Source of the DNA: Thermomonas sp.
Lineage (GTDB): Bacteria; Pseudomonadota; Gammaproteobacteria; Xanthomonadales; Xanthomonadaceae
Length of the DNA: 19,549 bases
Direction of reading: 5' to 3'
Assembly: GCA_024711415.1 (NCBI GenBank)
Contig: JANJSW010000135.1
Span: 1-19,549, forward strand
Made by a program: the position numbers and the translations under genes. Positions 1 through 8,896 of this stretch are shown here, in pieces. Below the pieces are notes generated by a model, which was not told the DNA's origin, did not search any database, and was given only the letters and a program-made list of their open reading frames with translations. Positions within the stretch are counted from its first letter, which is position 1. The number at the start of each line of letters is the position of its first letter.

Positions 1-157
1 CTGCGACCGCGTGGTCCCGGTCGACGTGTACGTGCCGGGCTGCCCGCCGACCGCCGAGGCGCTGGTGTACGGCATCCTGCAGCTGCAGAAGAAGATCCGT
101 CGGATGGAACAGAATCCGTACTCGCGGACGCCCAAGCCTGAGGGCGCGCGCGCATGA
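1..157 (+). CDS. nuoB: NADH-quinone oxidoreductase subunit B (3' end, partial)
   Basis: Only the last 51 codons are in the window, read in frame from base 2 to the TGA at 155-157. The visible peptide contains [15 protein letters not shown], the C-terminal NuoB signature. Its Cys is expected to be the last ligand of cluster N2, the 4Fe-4S centre that passes electrons to quinone. A charged tail follows ([19 protein letters not shown]). NuoB sits in the peripheral arm of complex I at the junction with NuoD and NuoH. The stop overlaps the nuoC start by four bases (ATGA), so translation is probably coupled. The other N2 ligands and nuoA must lie upstream of the window. Identity is secure because the motif is distinctive and nuoC-N follow in order. 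Confidence 0.95.
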   Translation, partial: CDRVVPVDVYVPGCPPTAEALVYGILQLQKKIRRMEQNPYSRTPKPEGARA

Positions 158-909
158 GCACGCAACTGTCCGAACAGCTGGCCGCGCGTTTCGGCGCGCA
201 GGCGGTGCAGGTCGCGTTGCCGCGTGGCGAGGTCACCCTCGAGGTGGCCCCGGCCGATTACCTTGCCGCCTGCCAGGCGCTGCGCGACGAGTTCGGCTTC
301 GACACCTTCACCGACCTGTGCGGCGTCGACTACCTGGGCTACGGCAGCGATGAATGGGACACCGTCGGTGTCTCGTCCGAAGGTTTCAGCCGTGGCGTCG
401 AAGGGCAGGGCCCCGGGCGCTTCAACTGGGGCGAATCGCCCAGTCACGAAGCCGGCACCCGCGTCGTCTCCGACGAGCGCGCCAGCCGCCGCTTCGCGGT
501 GGTGCTGCAGCTGCTGTCGATCCCCCGCAACCTGCGCCTGCGCGTGCGGGTCTTCGCGCCGGACGACGGTGTGCCGGTGGTGCCGTCGGTGACCGGCCTG
601 TGGCCCGGAGCCAACTGGTTCGAGCGCGAGGCGTTCGACCTGTTCGGCGTGGTGTTCGACGGCCATCCCGACCTGCGCCGGATCCTCACCGACTACGGTT
701 TCGTGGGCCATCCGTTCCGCAAGGATTTCCCGCTGATCGGCAACGTGGAAGTGCGCTACGACGAGGAGAAGAAGCGCGTGGTGTATGAGCCCGTCACCAG
801 CGTGGAGCCGCGCGTGGGCGTGGCCCGCGTGATCCGCGACGACGCCCGCTTCGCGACCGCCGAGGCTGAACGCGACAACCGCATCCTGCAGCGGGAGGCC
901 CGCCGATGA
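154..909 (+). CDS. nuoC: NADH-quinone oxidoreductase subunit C
   Basis: A 251-residue protein of the 30-kDa complex I subunit family, a peripheral-arm subunit packed against NuoD that carries no cofactor. The family core is clear: an N-terminal alpha/beta part ending [13 protein letters not shown] (about residues 50-62), then [19 protein letters not shown], and the signature [20 protein letters not shown] near residues 180-200. It is a stand-alone NuoC, not the NuoCD fusion of E. coli. Between about residues 61 and 111 there is a polar Gly/Ser/Glu-rich stretch that shorter family members lack. From memory Xanthomonas NuoC has a similar one. The ATG at 154 overlaps the nuoB stop, and the TGA overlaps the nuoD ATG at 906, so both ends are fixed by ATGA overlaps. 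Confidence 0.96.
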   Translation: MSTQLSEQLAARFGAQAVQVALPRGEVTLEVAPADYLAACQALRDEFGFDTFTDLCGVDYLGYGSDEWDTVGVSSEGFSRGVEGQGPGRFNWGESPSHEAGTRVVSDERASRRFAVVLQLLSIPRNLRLRVRVFAPDDGVPVVPSVTGLWPGANWFEREAFDLFGVVFDGHPDLRRILTDYGFVGHPFRKDFPLIGNVEVRYDEEKKRVVYEPVTSVEPRVGVARVIRDDARFATAEAERDNRILQREARR

Positions 910-2216
910 GCGACGTCCTGCATCCCGGTAGCGACACTTTCGCCAGCAATCCGGCGGAAGCGGCGCAGGAAATCCGCAACTACACCCTGAACTTCGGTCC
1001 GCAGCATCCGGCCGCGCACGGCGTGCTGCGCCTGATCCTGGAAATGGACGGCGAGGTGGTGCGCCGCTGCGACCCGCACGTCGGGCTGCTGCATCGCGGC
1101 ACCGAGAAGCTGGCCGAGTCCAAGCCGTTCAACCAGTCGATCCCGTACATGGACCGGCTGGACTACGTGTCGATGATGTGCAACGAGCACGCCTACGTGC
1201 GCGCCATCGAGAACCTGATGGGGATCGAGGCGCCGGAACGCGCGCAGTGGATCCGCACGATGTTCGACGAGATTACCCGCATCCTCAACCACCTGATGTG
1301 GCTGGGGTCGAACGGGCTCGACCTCGGCGCGATGGCGGTGTTCCTGTACGCCTTCCGCGAGCGCGAAGAGCTGATGGACTGCTACGAAGCGGTCTCCGGC
1401 GCGCGCATGCACGCGGCCTACTACCGTCCCGGCGGCGTCTACCGCGACCTGCCGGATCGGATGCCGAAGTACAAGGAGTCGCCGTGGCGCAAGGGCGCGA
1501 AGCTCAAGCGCTTCAACGAGTGGCGTGAAGGCTCGCTGCTCGATTTCCTCGAGCAGTTCACCCGCGACTTCCCGGCGCGGATGGACGAATACGAGACGCT
1601 GCTCACCGACAACCGCATCTGGAAGCAGCGCACCGTCGGCATCGGCGTGGTCACTCCGGAACAGGCCAAGGCCTGGGGCATGAGCGGCGAGATGCTGCGC
1701 GGCTCCGGAATCGAGTGGGACCTGCGCAAGAAGCAGCCCTACGCCAGGTACGCGGAAGTCGATTTCGACATCCCGGTGGGCGTCAACGGCGACTGCTACG
1801 ACCGCTACCTGGTGCGGATGGCCGAGATGCGCCAGTCCAACCGGATCATCGCCCAGTGCGTGAATTGGCTGAAGGCCAACCCGGGCCCGGTGATGCTGGA
1901 CAACTACAAGGTGGCGCCGCCGTCGCGCGCGGACATGAAGCAGAGCATGGAAGCGCTGATCCACCACTTCAAGCTGTTCACCGAGGGCTATTGCGTGCCG
2001 GCCGGCGAGACTTACGCCGCGGTGGAAGCGCCGAAGGGCGAGTTCGGCTGCTACCTGGTCAGCGATGGCGCCAACAAGCCGTTCCGCGTGCACCTGCGCG
2101 CACCGGGCTTTGCCCATCTCTCGTCGATGGACGAAATCACGAAGGGGCACATGCTGTCCGACGTGGTGGCGATGATCGGCACCTATGACATCGTGTTTGG
2201 TGAGGTTGACCGATGA
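906..2216 (+). CDS. nuoD: NADH-quinone oxidoreductase subunit D
   Basis: A 436-residue member of the 49-kDa subunit family, descended from the large subunit of NiFe hydrogenases. It forms most of the quinone-binding pocket with NuoB. The N-terminal motif [11 protein letters not shown] places a His at residue 38, and [13 protein letters not shown] places a Tyr at residue 87. These match by number the His38 and Tyr87 known to contact the quinone headgroup in the Thermus subunit. Also visible are [22 protein letters not shown] and the C-terminal segment ending [14 protein letters not shown], all typical of the family. Length is normal. The ATG overlaps the nuoC stop and the TGA overlaps the nuoE ATG, each by four bases. 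Confidence 0.98.
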   Translation: MSDVLHPGSDTFASNPAEAAQEIRNYTLNFGPQHPAAHGVLRLILEMDGEVVRRCDPHVGLLHRGTEKLAESKPFNQSIPYMDRLDYVSMMCNEHAYVRAIENLMGIEAPERAQWIRTMFDEITRILNHLMWLGSNGLDLGAMAVFLYAFREREELMDCYEAVSGARMHAAYYRPGGVYRDLPDRMPKYKESPWRKGAKLKRFNEWREGSLLDFLEQFTRDFPARMDEYETLLTDNRIWKQRTVGIGVVTPEQAKAWGMSGEMLRGSGIEWDLRKKQPYARYAEVDFDIPVGVNGDCYDRYLVRMAEMRQSNRIIAQCVNWLKANPGPVMLDNYKVAPPSRADMKQSMEALIHHFKLFTEGYCVPAGETYAAVEAPKGEFGCYLVSDGANKPFRVHLRAPGFAHLSSMDEITKGHMLSDVVAMIGTYDIVFGEVDR

Positions 2217-2740
2217 AAGCGACGGGCAATTTCGAAGCCTGCCGCAACGTCGATCCGATGGTGGCACTGTCGGACGCGACGCGCGCGCATATCGACCACT
2301 GGTTGACCAAGTTCCCGCCGGAGCGCAAGCGCTCCGCCGTGCTGCAGGGCCTGTTCGCCGCGCAGGAACAGAACGGCGGCTGGCTGACCGACGAACTGAT
2401 CGCCGCGGTGGCCAAGTACCTGGACCTGCCGCCGGTGTGGGCCTACGAGGTCGCCACCTTCTATTCGATGTTCGAGACCAAGCCGGTCGCCCGCAACAAC
2501 GTGGCGTTCTGCACCAACATCAGCTGCTGGCTCAACGGCGCCGAAGCGCTGGTGGCGCACGCCGAGCAGAAGCTTGGCTGCAAGCTGGGCGAATCCTCCG
2601 CCGACGGCCGCGTCTACCTCAAGCGCGAGGAAGAATGCGTGGCCGCCTGCTGCGGCGCGCCGGTGGTGGTCATCAACGGGCATTACCACGAGAAGCTCGA
2701 CCTCGCGCAGGTGGACGAGCTGCTGGACGGGCTGAAGTGA
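2213..2740 (+). CDS. nuoE: NADH-quinone oxidoreductase subunit E (2Fe-2S)
   Basis: A 175-residue thioredoxin-fold protein that carries the 2Fe-2S cluster N1a beside the flavin of NuoF. Four ligand cysteines have family spacing: Cys100 and Cys105 in [11 protein letters not shown], then Cys142 and Cys146 in [11 protein letters not shown]. An extra Cys147 follows directly, and CC at this place is common in homologues. The N-terminal half is the usual helical segment, with [20 protein letters not shown] around residues 63-82 before YSMFETKP. The ATG overlaps the nuoD stop by four bases. The TGA shares one base with the nuoF ATG (TGATG). Confidence 0.97.
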   Translation: MKATGNFEACRNVDPMVALSDATRAHIDHWLTKFPPERKRSAVLQGLFAAQEQNGGWLTDELIAAVAKYLDLPPVWAYEVATFYSMFETKPVARNNVAFCTNISCWLNGAEALVAHAEQKLGCKLGESSADGRVYLKREEECVAACCGAPVVVINGHYHEKLDLAQVDELLDGLK

Positions 2741-4107
2741 TGGGCGGACATTCGCACTATTCGGAAGGTTACGGCCCGGTCGGCCCGGCGCCGAAGGAAC
2801 ACCAGGCCGTGTACACCACGCTGCATTTCGACAAGCCGTGGTCGTACGAGAACTACCTCAAGACCGGTGGCTACCAGGCGCTGCGCAAGGTGCTGACCGA
2901 GAAGATCCCGCCGGCCGACATCATCGAGATGGTCAAGGCGTCCGGCCTGCGTGGCCGCGGTGGCGCGGGCTTCCCGACCGGGCTGAAGTGGAGCTTCATG
3001 CCCAAGCACGATGGCGAGAAGTACATCCTGTGCAACTCGGACGAATCCGAGCCGGGTACCTGCAAGGACCGCGACATCCTGCGCTACAACCCGCATTCGG
3101 TGCTGGAAGGCCTGGCCATCGCCTGCTACGCGACCAATACCAAGGTCGCCTACAACTACATGCGCGGCGAATTCCACCACGAGCCCTTCGAGCACATCGA
3201 AGAGGCGCTGGCGGAAGCCTACAAGCACGGCTGGCTGGGCAAGGACATCCTCGGCAGCGGCATCGACATCGACATCCACAACGCGCTGGGCGCGGGCGCC
3301 TACATCTGCGGCGAAGAAACCGCGCTGATGGAATCGCTGGAAGGCAAGAAAGGCCAGCCGCGCTACAAGCCGCCGTTCCCGGCCAACTTCGGCCTGTACG
3401 GCAAGCCGACCACGATCAACAACACCGAGACCTACGCCTCGGTGCCGGCGATCGTGCGCAATGGCCCCGAGTGGTTCATGTCGCTGGGCAAGCCCAACAA
3501 CGGCGGCTGCAAGATCTTCTCGGTCTCCGGCCACGTGGCCAACCCGGGCAACCACGAGATCCGCCTGGGTACCCCGTTCGCCGAGCTGCTGGAGATGTGC
3601 GGCGGCATGCGCAACGGCCACCGCATCAAGGCGGTGATCCCGGGCGGTTCGTCGATGCCGGTGCTGCCGGGCGAGACGATGATGCAGCTGACCATGGACT
3701 ACGACGCGATCCAGAAGGCCGGCTCCGGCCTGGGCTCCGGCGCGGTTGTGGTGATGGACGAGACCACCTGCATGGTCCGCGCCTGCCAGCGTATCAGCCA
3801 GTTCTACAAGGCCGAGAGCTGCGGCCAGTGCACCCCGTGCCGCGAAGGCACCGGCTGGATGCACCGGATGCTGACCCGCATCGCCAACCTCGACGCCACG
3901 ATGGACGACCTGCACATGCTGCGCGCCGCCGCCGGGCAGATCGAAGGCCACACCATCTGCGCCTTCGGCGAGGCCGCGGCGTGGCCGGTGCAGGGCTTCC
4001 TGCGTCATTTCTGGCACGAATTCGAATACGCCATCGTGAACAAGCGCTTCTACGTCGACGACGAACGCGCAGGCACGCTGGTCAAGGCTGAGAAGGTGGT
4101 TGCGTGA
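2740..4107 (+). CDS. nuoF: NADH-quinone oxidoreductase subunit F (FMN, NADH, 4Fe-4S)
   Basis: A 455-residue protein that binds NADH and FMN and carries 4Fe-4S cluster N3, the electron entry point of complex I. The glycine-rich FMN/NADH loop [16 protein letters not shown] is at about residues 69-84, and [17 protein letters not shown] is the second nucleotide-site motif. The N3 ligands are Cys361, Cys364 and Cys367 in [13 protein letters not shown], plus Cys407 in HTICAFGEA. The open frame extends far upstream, to about 2185. The start is set at the ATG at 2740 because it abuts the nuoE stop (TGATG), gives normal family length, and the upstream extension only overlays nuoE in another frame. The last bases overlap the GTG of nuoG. 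Confidence 0.97.
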   Translation: MGGHSHYSEGYGPVGPAPKEHQAVYTTLHFDKPWSYENYLKTGGYQALRKVLTEKIPPADIIEMVKASGLRGRGGAGFPTGLKWSFMPKHDGEKYILCNSDESEPGTCKDRDILRYNPHSVLEGLAIACYATNTKVAYNYMRGEFHHEPFEHIEEALAEAYKHGWLGKDILGSGIDIDIHNALGAGAYICGEETALMESLEGKKGQPRYKPPFPANFGLYGKPTTINNTETYASVPAIVRNGPEWFMSLGKPNNGGCKIFSVSGHVANPGNHEIRLGTPFAELLEMCGGMRNGHRIKAVIPGGSSMPVLPGETMMQLTMDYDAIQKAGSGLGSGAVVVMDETTCMVRACQRISQFYKAESCGQCTPCREGTGWMHRMLTRIANLDATMDDLHMLRAAAGQIEGHTICAFGEAAAWPVQGFLRHFWHEFEYAIVNKRFYVDDERAGTLVKAEKVVA

Positions 4108-6338
4108 GCGCACAACCCGTCAATCCGAACCTGCCGCCGGACCACGTCACCGTCTTCATCGACGGCGTCGAAATGGCTGCGCCCAAGGGTTCGATGATCA
4201 TCCAGGCCGCCGACAAGGCCGGCGTCCCGATCCCGCGTTTCTGCTACCACGAGAAGCTGCCGATCGCCGCCAACTGCCGCATGTGCCTGGTGGACACCGA
4301 GGTCGGCGGCCGCGCTGCGCCGAAGCCGTCGCCGGCCTGCGCCACGCCGGTGATGGACGGCATGAAGGTCTTCACGCGCAACGACAAGGCGCTGAAGGCG
4401 CAGCGCAACGTGATGGAGTTCCTGCTGATCAACCACCCGCTGGACTGCCCGGTCTGCGACCAGGGCGGCGAGTGCGAACTGCAGGACCTGTCGCTGGGCT
4501 ACGGCCGCTCGGTCAACCGCTTCGTCGAGCGCAAGCGCGCGGTGGCGGACGAAGACCTGGGCCCGCTGGTCGCCAGCGAGATGACCCGCTGCATCCACTG
4601 CACGCGCTGCATCCGGGTGACCGCGGAAATCGCCGGCACCTACGAGCTGGGCGGCATGTACCGCGGCGAGAACCTGCAGATCGGTACCTACGACGGCAAG
4701 CCGCTGACCACCGAGCTGTCCGGCAACGTCATCGACGTCTGCCCGGTGGGCGCGCTGACCAACAAGGTGTTCCGCTTCAAGGCGCGCCCGTGGGAGCTGA
4801 CCGCGCGGCCGTCGCTGGGCTACCACGACGCGCTGGGCAGCAACCTGTTCCATCACGTCCGCCGCGGCGACCTGCTGCGCAGCGTGCCGCGCGACAACGA
4901 GGCGGTGAACGAGTGCTGGCTGTCCGACCGCGACCGCTATGCGCATGAAGGCCTGTCCGCCGCCGACCGTGCCAGCGTGCCGCTGATCCGCGACGGCGAA
5001 GGCTTCCGCGAAGCCAGCTGGGAAGAAGCGCTGGCGATGGCCTCGCAGATCCTGCGCGACAGCGCCGGCGACGCGCTTGGCGTGCTGGCCCACCCGGCCA
5101 CCTCGAACGAGGAGGGTGCGCTGCTGGCGCGCCTCGCCTCCGGGCTGGGCAGCGGCAACATCGACCACCGCATCGCTCAGCTCGACCTGTCCGACGGCGC
5201 CGCCGCGGAAGCGTTCGGCATGCCGGTTGCGGAGATCGAATCGGCCGACGCCATCGTCATCGTCGGCTCCAACGTCCGCCATGAAGTGCCGCTGCTGCAC
5301 CAGCGCATCCGCAAGGCCTTCAAGAAGGGTGCGAAGATCCACGTGGTCAACCCGGTGGATTTCGATTTCACCTTCAGCATCGCGTCCAAGGCCATCGTGC
5401 CGCCGTCGCAGCTGGCTGCGGCGCTGGCCGGCGTGGATGTCGGCGATGCCGGCAACATCGCGGTGATCGTGGGCGGCGTGGCCGAGAACGGCCCGCATGC
5501 CGCCGCCATCCGCAAGGCCGCCGCCGACTTCGCAGCGGCCAGGAACGCCAGGCTGTGCCGCATCCCGCAGGGCGCCAACGCGCTGGGGCTGTCCCGCCTC
5601 GGCGTGCTGCCGACTGCGCGCGATGCGCAGTCGATGCTGCGCGAGCCGCGCAAGGCCTATGTGATCTACGGCATCGAGCCGGGCCTGGACTTCGCCGACC
5701 AGCAGCTCGCGCTGAAGGCCCTGGGTGGCGCGCAGGTGGTGGCGTTCAGCCAGTTCGCCTGCCAGTCGACCCGTGCCGTCGCCGACGTGATCCTGCCGAT
5801 CGGCGCGCTGCCGGAAATCGACGCCACCCTGACCAACCTCGACGGCATCGAGCAGCAGGCGGTCGCCGCCGGCAAGCTGCCCGGTCTGGCGCATTCCGGC
5901 TGGCGCGTGCTGCGTGCACTGGGTGGGGATCTTGCGCTGCCGGGCTTCGAATTCACCGACCTGGCCGGCCTGCGTGCGGGGCTGGCGCCGAAGGCGGTGC
6001 AGGTAGCCAAGGGCGCGCCCGCGTCCGTGGTCGGCAATGGCCTGGAAGTGGCGGGTTCGGTCGCGATCTACCGCGTCGACGCCATGATCCGCCGCTGCGA
6101 CGCGCTGCAGGCGCACCCGCTCACCACCGGCCCGCGTGCCGCGCTGAACCCGGTCGATGCCTCCGCGTTGGGGTTGGCCGAAGGCGTCATGGCCAAGTGC
6201 GCCACCGGCGCAGGCACGGCAACGCTGCAGGTGGCGATCGATCCGCGCGTCGCGCCCGGCAGCGTGTGGGTGGAATCCGGTTACGGCGCCACCGCGCCGC
6301 TGCTGGCCGCCGCCAAGCTGGAGGTCGCACGCGCATGA
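4104..6338 (+). CDS. nuoG: NADH-quinone oxidoreductase subunit G
   Basis: A 744-residue iron-sulfur subunit with a C-terminal molybdopterin-oxidoreductase-like domain. It starts with GTG in a GTGA overlap with nuoF. N-terminal ligands are all visible: 2Fe-2S N1b at Cys47, Cys58, Cys61 and Cys79; 4Fe-4S N5 at His111, Cys115, Cys118 and Cys124 ([14 protein letters not shown]); and 4Fe-4S N4 at Cys163, Cys166, Cys169 and Cys213 (CIHCTRC and VCPVGAL). The extra cluster N7 found in E. coli and Thermus needs a further CxxCxxxC plus a distant Cys. That part here reads [14 protein letters not shown] and has no such cysteines, so N7 is evidently absent, as in mitochondria. The protein passes electrons from NuoF toward NuoI. 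The stop overlaps nuoH by ATGA. Confidence 0.97.
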   Translation: MSAQPVNPNLPPDHVTVFIDGVEMAAPKGSMIIQAADKAGVPIPRFCYHEKLPIAANCRMCLVDTEVGGRAAPKPSPACATPVMDGMKVFTRNDKALKAQRNVMEFLLINHPLDCPVCDQGGECELQDLSLGYGRSVNRFVERKRAVADEDLGPLVASEMTRCIHCTRCIRVTAEIAGTYELGGMYRGENLQIGTYDGKPLTTELSGNVIDVCPVGALTNKVFRFKARPWELTARPSLGYHDALGSNLFHHVRRGDLLRSVPRDNEAVNECWLSDRDRYAHEGLSAADRASVPLIRDGEGFREASWEEALAMASQILRDSAGDALGVLAHPATSNEEGALLARLASGLGSGNIDHRIAQLDLSDGAAAEAFGMPVAEIESADAIVIVGSNVRHEVPLLHQRIRKAFKKGAKIHVVNPVDFDFTFSIASKAIVPPSQLAAALAGVDVGDAGNIAVIVGGVAENGPHAAAIRKAAADFAAARNARLCRIPQGANALGLSRLGVLPTARDAQSMLREPRKAYVIYGIEPGLDFADQQLALKALGGAQVVAFSQFACQSTRAVADVILPIGALPEIDATLTNLDGIEQQAVAAGKLPGLAHSGWRVLRALGGDLALPGFEFTDLAGLRAGLAPKAVQVAKGAPASVVGNGLEVAGSVAIYRVDAMIRRCDALQAHPLTTGPRAALNPVDASALGLAEGVMAKCATGAGTATLQVAIDPRVAPGSVWVESGYGATAPLLAAAKLEVARA

Positions 6339-7429
6339 ACATCGCGAGCAATCCCCTGATGCAATACGCCATCGACCCCCTGCGCGAGTTGCTGCTGTCG
6401 TTCGGCACCGTCGGCATGCTGGCGTGGATCGTGCTGAAGATCCTCGTCATCCTGATGCCGGTGATCATCGCGGTCGCCTTCTACGTGGTGTGGGAGCGCA
6501 AGCTGATCGGCTGGATGCACGTCCGCCACGGGCCCATGTACGTGGGCTGGGGCGTACTGCAGGCGTTCGCCGACGTGTTCAAGCTGCTGTTCAAGGAAGT
6601 CGTGCAGCCCACGGTGGCCCACCCGGTGCTGTACCGGCTGGCGCCCTTGCTGGCGCTGGTGCCGGCTTGCGCGGCCTGGGCGGTGGTGCCGTTCGATGCC
6701 CAGGTGGTGCTGTCCAATGCCAATGCCGGCCTGCTGTATCTGCTGGCGATGACCTCGCTGGGCATCTACGGGGTGATCATTGCCGGCTGGGCCTCGAACT
6801 CGAAGTACGCCTTCCTCGGCGCCATGCGCGCCTCGGCCCAGATGATCAGCTACGAGATCGCGATGGGCTTCTCGCTGGTCGGCGTGCTGATCGCGGCCGG
6901 CAGCCTGAATCTGTCCGACATCGTGATTGCGCAGGCCGGCAAGGGCTTCCTGGGCTGGTTCTGGATTCCGCTGGCACCGCTGTTCGTGGTGTATTTCGTC
7001 TCCGGCGTGGCCGAAACCAACCGCTCGCCGTTCGACGTGGTGGAAGGCGAATCGGAGATCGTCGCCGGCCACATGGTGGAGTACTCGGGTTCGCAGTTCG
7101 CGCTGTTCTTCCTGGCCGAATACGCGAACATGATCCTGATCAGCTTCCTGACCTCGATCTTCTTCCTCGGCGGTTGGCTGAGCCCGTTCAGTGGCTGGGG
7201 CATCCCGCTGCTGTCGGCGGATGGCTGGTGGTGGCTGATCGCCAAGGTGCTGTTCTTCGCCAGCTGCTTCATCTGGTTCCGCGCCACGTTCCCGCGCTAC
7301 CGCTATGACCAGATCATGCGGCTGGGCTGGAAGGTGTTCATCCCGATCACCATCGGCTGGATCTTCGTGACCGCGCTGCTGGTGTACTTCGGCGTGATCG
7401 GCGACGGCATGATGGGAGCGGCGGCATGA
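6335..7429 (+). CDS. nuoH: NADH-quinone oxidoreductase subunit H
   Basis: A 364-residue polytopic inner-membrane protein of the ND1 family, which joins the membrane arm to the peripheral arm and lines the quinone entry channel. Typical family segments are visible: a first helix ([20 protein letters not shown]), [20 protein letters not shown] with the following [13 protein letters not shown] loop, and the acidic cytoplasmic loop [19 protein letters not shown] at residues 227-245, which carries the conserved Glu/Asp residues of the quinone-to-pump coupling region. The start at 6335 is the ATGA overlap with the nuoG stop; the frame is open further upstream but that region is nuoG in another frame. 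The last ATGA overlaps nuoI. Confidence 0.97.
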   Translation: MNIASNPLMQYAIDPLRELLLSFGTVGMLAWIVLKILVILMPVIIAVAFYVVWERKLIGWMHVRHGPMYVGWGVLQAFADVFKLLFKEVVQPTVAHPVLYRLAPLLALVPACAAWAVVPFDAQVVLSNANAGLLYLLAMTSLGIYGVIIAGWASNSKYAFLGAMRASAQMISYEIAMGFSLVGVLIAAGSLNLSDIVIAQAGKGFLGWFWIPLAPLFVVYFVSGVAETNRSPFDVVEGESEIVAGHMVEYSGSQFALFFLAEYANMILISFLTSIFFLGGWLSPFSGWGIPLLSADGWWWLIAKVLFFASCFIWFRATFPRYRYDQIMRLGWKVFIPITIGWIFVTALLVYFGVIGDGMMGAAA

Positions 7430-7917
7430 GCAAGGTGGTTTCCTACTTCAAGAGCCTGCTGCTGCTGGAACTGGTCAGCGGCATGTGGCTGACCCTGAAA
7501 TATCTGTTCCGTCCCAAGTACACGCTGATGTACCCGATGGAAAAGACCCCGCAATCGCCGCGCTTCCGCGGCGTGCATGCGCTGCGCCGCTACGCCAACG
7601 GCGAAGAGCGCTGCATCGCCTGCAAGCTGTGCGAGGCGGTGTGCCCGGCGCTGGCGATCACCATCGAGGCCGGCCCGCGTGCGGACGACGGCACCCGTCG
7701 CACCACCCGCTACGAGATCGACCTGTTCAAGTGCATCTTCTGCGGTTTCTGCGAGGAGTCCTGCCCGACCGACTCCATCGTCGAGACGCACGTGCACGAG
7801 TACCACTTCGACCAGCGCGGCCAGAACATCCTGACCAAGCCCAAGCTGCTGGCCATCGGCGACCGCCTGGAGGCGGAGATCGCCGAGCGCCGTGGCGCCG
7901 ATGCCCCGTACCGTTGA
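7426..7917 (+). CDS. nuoI: NADH-quinone oxidoreductase subunit I (2 x 4Fe-4S)
   Basis: A 163-residue ferredoxin-like subunit (TYKY family) that carries clusters N6a and N6b and relays electrons from NuoG to N2 in NuoB. Two classic CxxCxxCxxxCP motifs are present: [12 protein letters not shown] (Cys63, 66, 69, 73) and [12 protein letters not shown] (Cys103, 106, 109, 113). The amphipathic N-terminal helix before [14 protein letters not shown] is as expected for membrane-surface docking. The start overlaps nuoH by four bases. Thirteen bases separate the stop from the preferred nuoJ start, one of the few non-overlapping joints in the operon. Confidence 0.98.
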   Translation: MSKVVSYFKSLLLLELVSGMWLTLKYLFRPKYTLMYPMEKTPQSPRFRGVHALRRYANGEERCIACKLCEAVCPALAITIEAGPRADDGTRRTTRYEIDLFKCIFCGFCEESCPTDSIVETHVHEYHFDQRGQNILTKPKLLAIGDRLEAEIAERRGADAPYR

Positions 7918-7930
7918 GGCCGACCCGAGC

Positions 7931-8572
7931 ATGGACTTCGATCTGCAAACCCTTGCCTTCCTCGGTTTCGCGGCTGTCGCCGCGGCCGCAGCGCTGGCTG
8001 CGATCACCGCACGCAACCCGGTCCACGCCGTGCTGTGGCTGGTGCTGACCTTCTTCTCCGTGGCCTGCACCTGGATCATCGGCGGCGCCGAGTTCCTCGG
8101 CATCGCGCTGGTGCTGGTGTACGTCGGTGCCGTGATGGTGCTGTTCCTGTTCGTGGTGATGATGCTGGACATGGACAAGGCGCCGGCCCGTCAGGGCTAC
8201 GTGCGATACCTGCCGGTCGGACTCGTGGTGGCAGTGGTGATGCTGGTGCAGATGCTGGCCCTGATCGGGGTGCGCAGCGCCGCCGAGGCGCCGCTGGCGG
8301 ACAACGCCGCGGTCGCCGCTGACGTGCCCAACACCACCTGGCTGGCGCGTGCGCTGTTCACCGACTTCATGCTGCCGTTCGAAGTGGCGGCGGTGATCCT
8401 GACCGTCGCGGTGGTGGCGGCGGTGATGCTGACCCTGCGCAGGCGCCCCGGCGCTCGCCACCAGAATCCGTCCGAGCAGGTGCGCGTGCGCGTCGCCGAC
8501 CGCGTGCGGATGGTGAAGATGCAGGCGGAAGTGCCGGCCGCGCATGCCAAGCCGGAGGAGGGCGCGCAATGA
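7931..8572 (+). CDS. nuoJ: NADH-quinone oxidoreductase subunit J
   Basis: A 213-residue ND6-family membrane subunit of the proton-pumping arm. Helices visible in order are [35 protein letters not shown], the central helix [20 protein letters not shown] with the conserved [13 protein letters not shown] motif (the helix that carries the pi-bulge linking quinone reduction to pumping in solved structures), [16 protein letters not shown], and a final one near residues 150-170. The C-terminal tail after RRRPGARHQ is soluble and charged. The frame is open to a GTG at 7892 and an ATG at 7901, both inside nuoI. I chose the ATG at 7931 because it leaves a natural N-terminus before helix 1 and has a weak GAGG upstream. 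The stop overlaps nuoK by ATGA. Confidence 0.92.
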   Translation: MDFDLQTLAFLGFAAVAAAAALAAITARNPVHAVLWLVLTFFSVACTWIIGGAEFLGIALVLVYVGAVMVLFLFVVMMLDMDKAPARQGYVRYLPVGLVVAVVMLVQMLALIGVRSAAEAPLADNAAVAADVPNTTWLARALFTDFMLPFEVAAVILTVAVVAAVMLTLRRRPGARHQNPSEQVRVRVADRVRMVKMQAEVPAAHAKPEEGAQ

Positions 8573-8892
8573 GCAACCTGATGTCCGCCCTGACCCTGGG
8601 CCACTACCTGACGCTGGGCGCTGTGATCTTCTGCATCAGCGTCGCCGGCATCTTCCTGAACCGCAAGAACGTGATCATGCTGCTGATCTCGCTGGAGCTG
8701 ATGCTGCTCTCGGTGAACATCAACTTCGTCGCCTTCTCGCGTTCGCTGGGCGATGCCGCCGGGCAGGTGTTCGTGTTCTTCATCCTCACCGTTGCCGCTG
8801 CCGAGGCCGCGATCGGCCTGGCGATCCTGGTGACCCTGTTCCGCAACCGCCGCAGCATCGACGTGGCGGACATCGATACGTTGAAGGGCTGA
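8569..8892 (+). CDS. nuoK: NADH-quinone oxidoreductase subunit K
   Basis: A 107-residue ND4L-family protein with three membrane helices. The two buried glutamates essential for pumping in E. coli (Glu36 and Glu72) correspond here to Glu43 in [13 protein letters not shown] and Glu79 in [14 protein letters not shown]. The offset of seven reflects a slightly longer N-terminus. The start overlaps the nuoJ stop (ATGA). Four bases separate the stop from the nuoL ATG. Identity is unambiguous from motif, length and position. Confidence 0.98.
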   Translation: MSNLMSALTLGHYLTLGAVIFCISVAGIFLNRKNVIMLLISLELMLLSVNINFVAFSRSLGDAAGQVFVFFILTVAAAEAAIGLAILVTLFRNRRSIDVADIDTLKG

Positions 8893-8896
8893 CCTG

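Noticed and set aside
756..2267. 503-codon - strand frame opposite nuoD
   Set aside because: Antisense shadow of a well-conserved gene; no start context or domain.
4050..6116. 688-codon - strand frame opposite nuoG
   Set aside because: Shadow of nuoG with the same His/Arg/Gln-rich composition and no recognisable motifs.
5555..6334. Upstream extension of the nuoH frame over nuoG
   Set aside because: The extension is Arg/Ala-rich out-of-frame nuoG; the ATGA overlap at 6335 gives the standard NuoH N-terminus.
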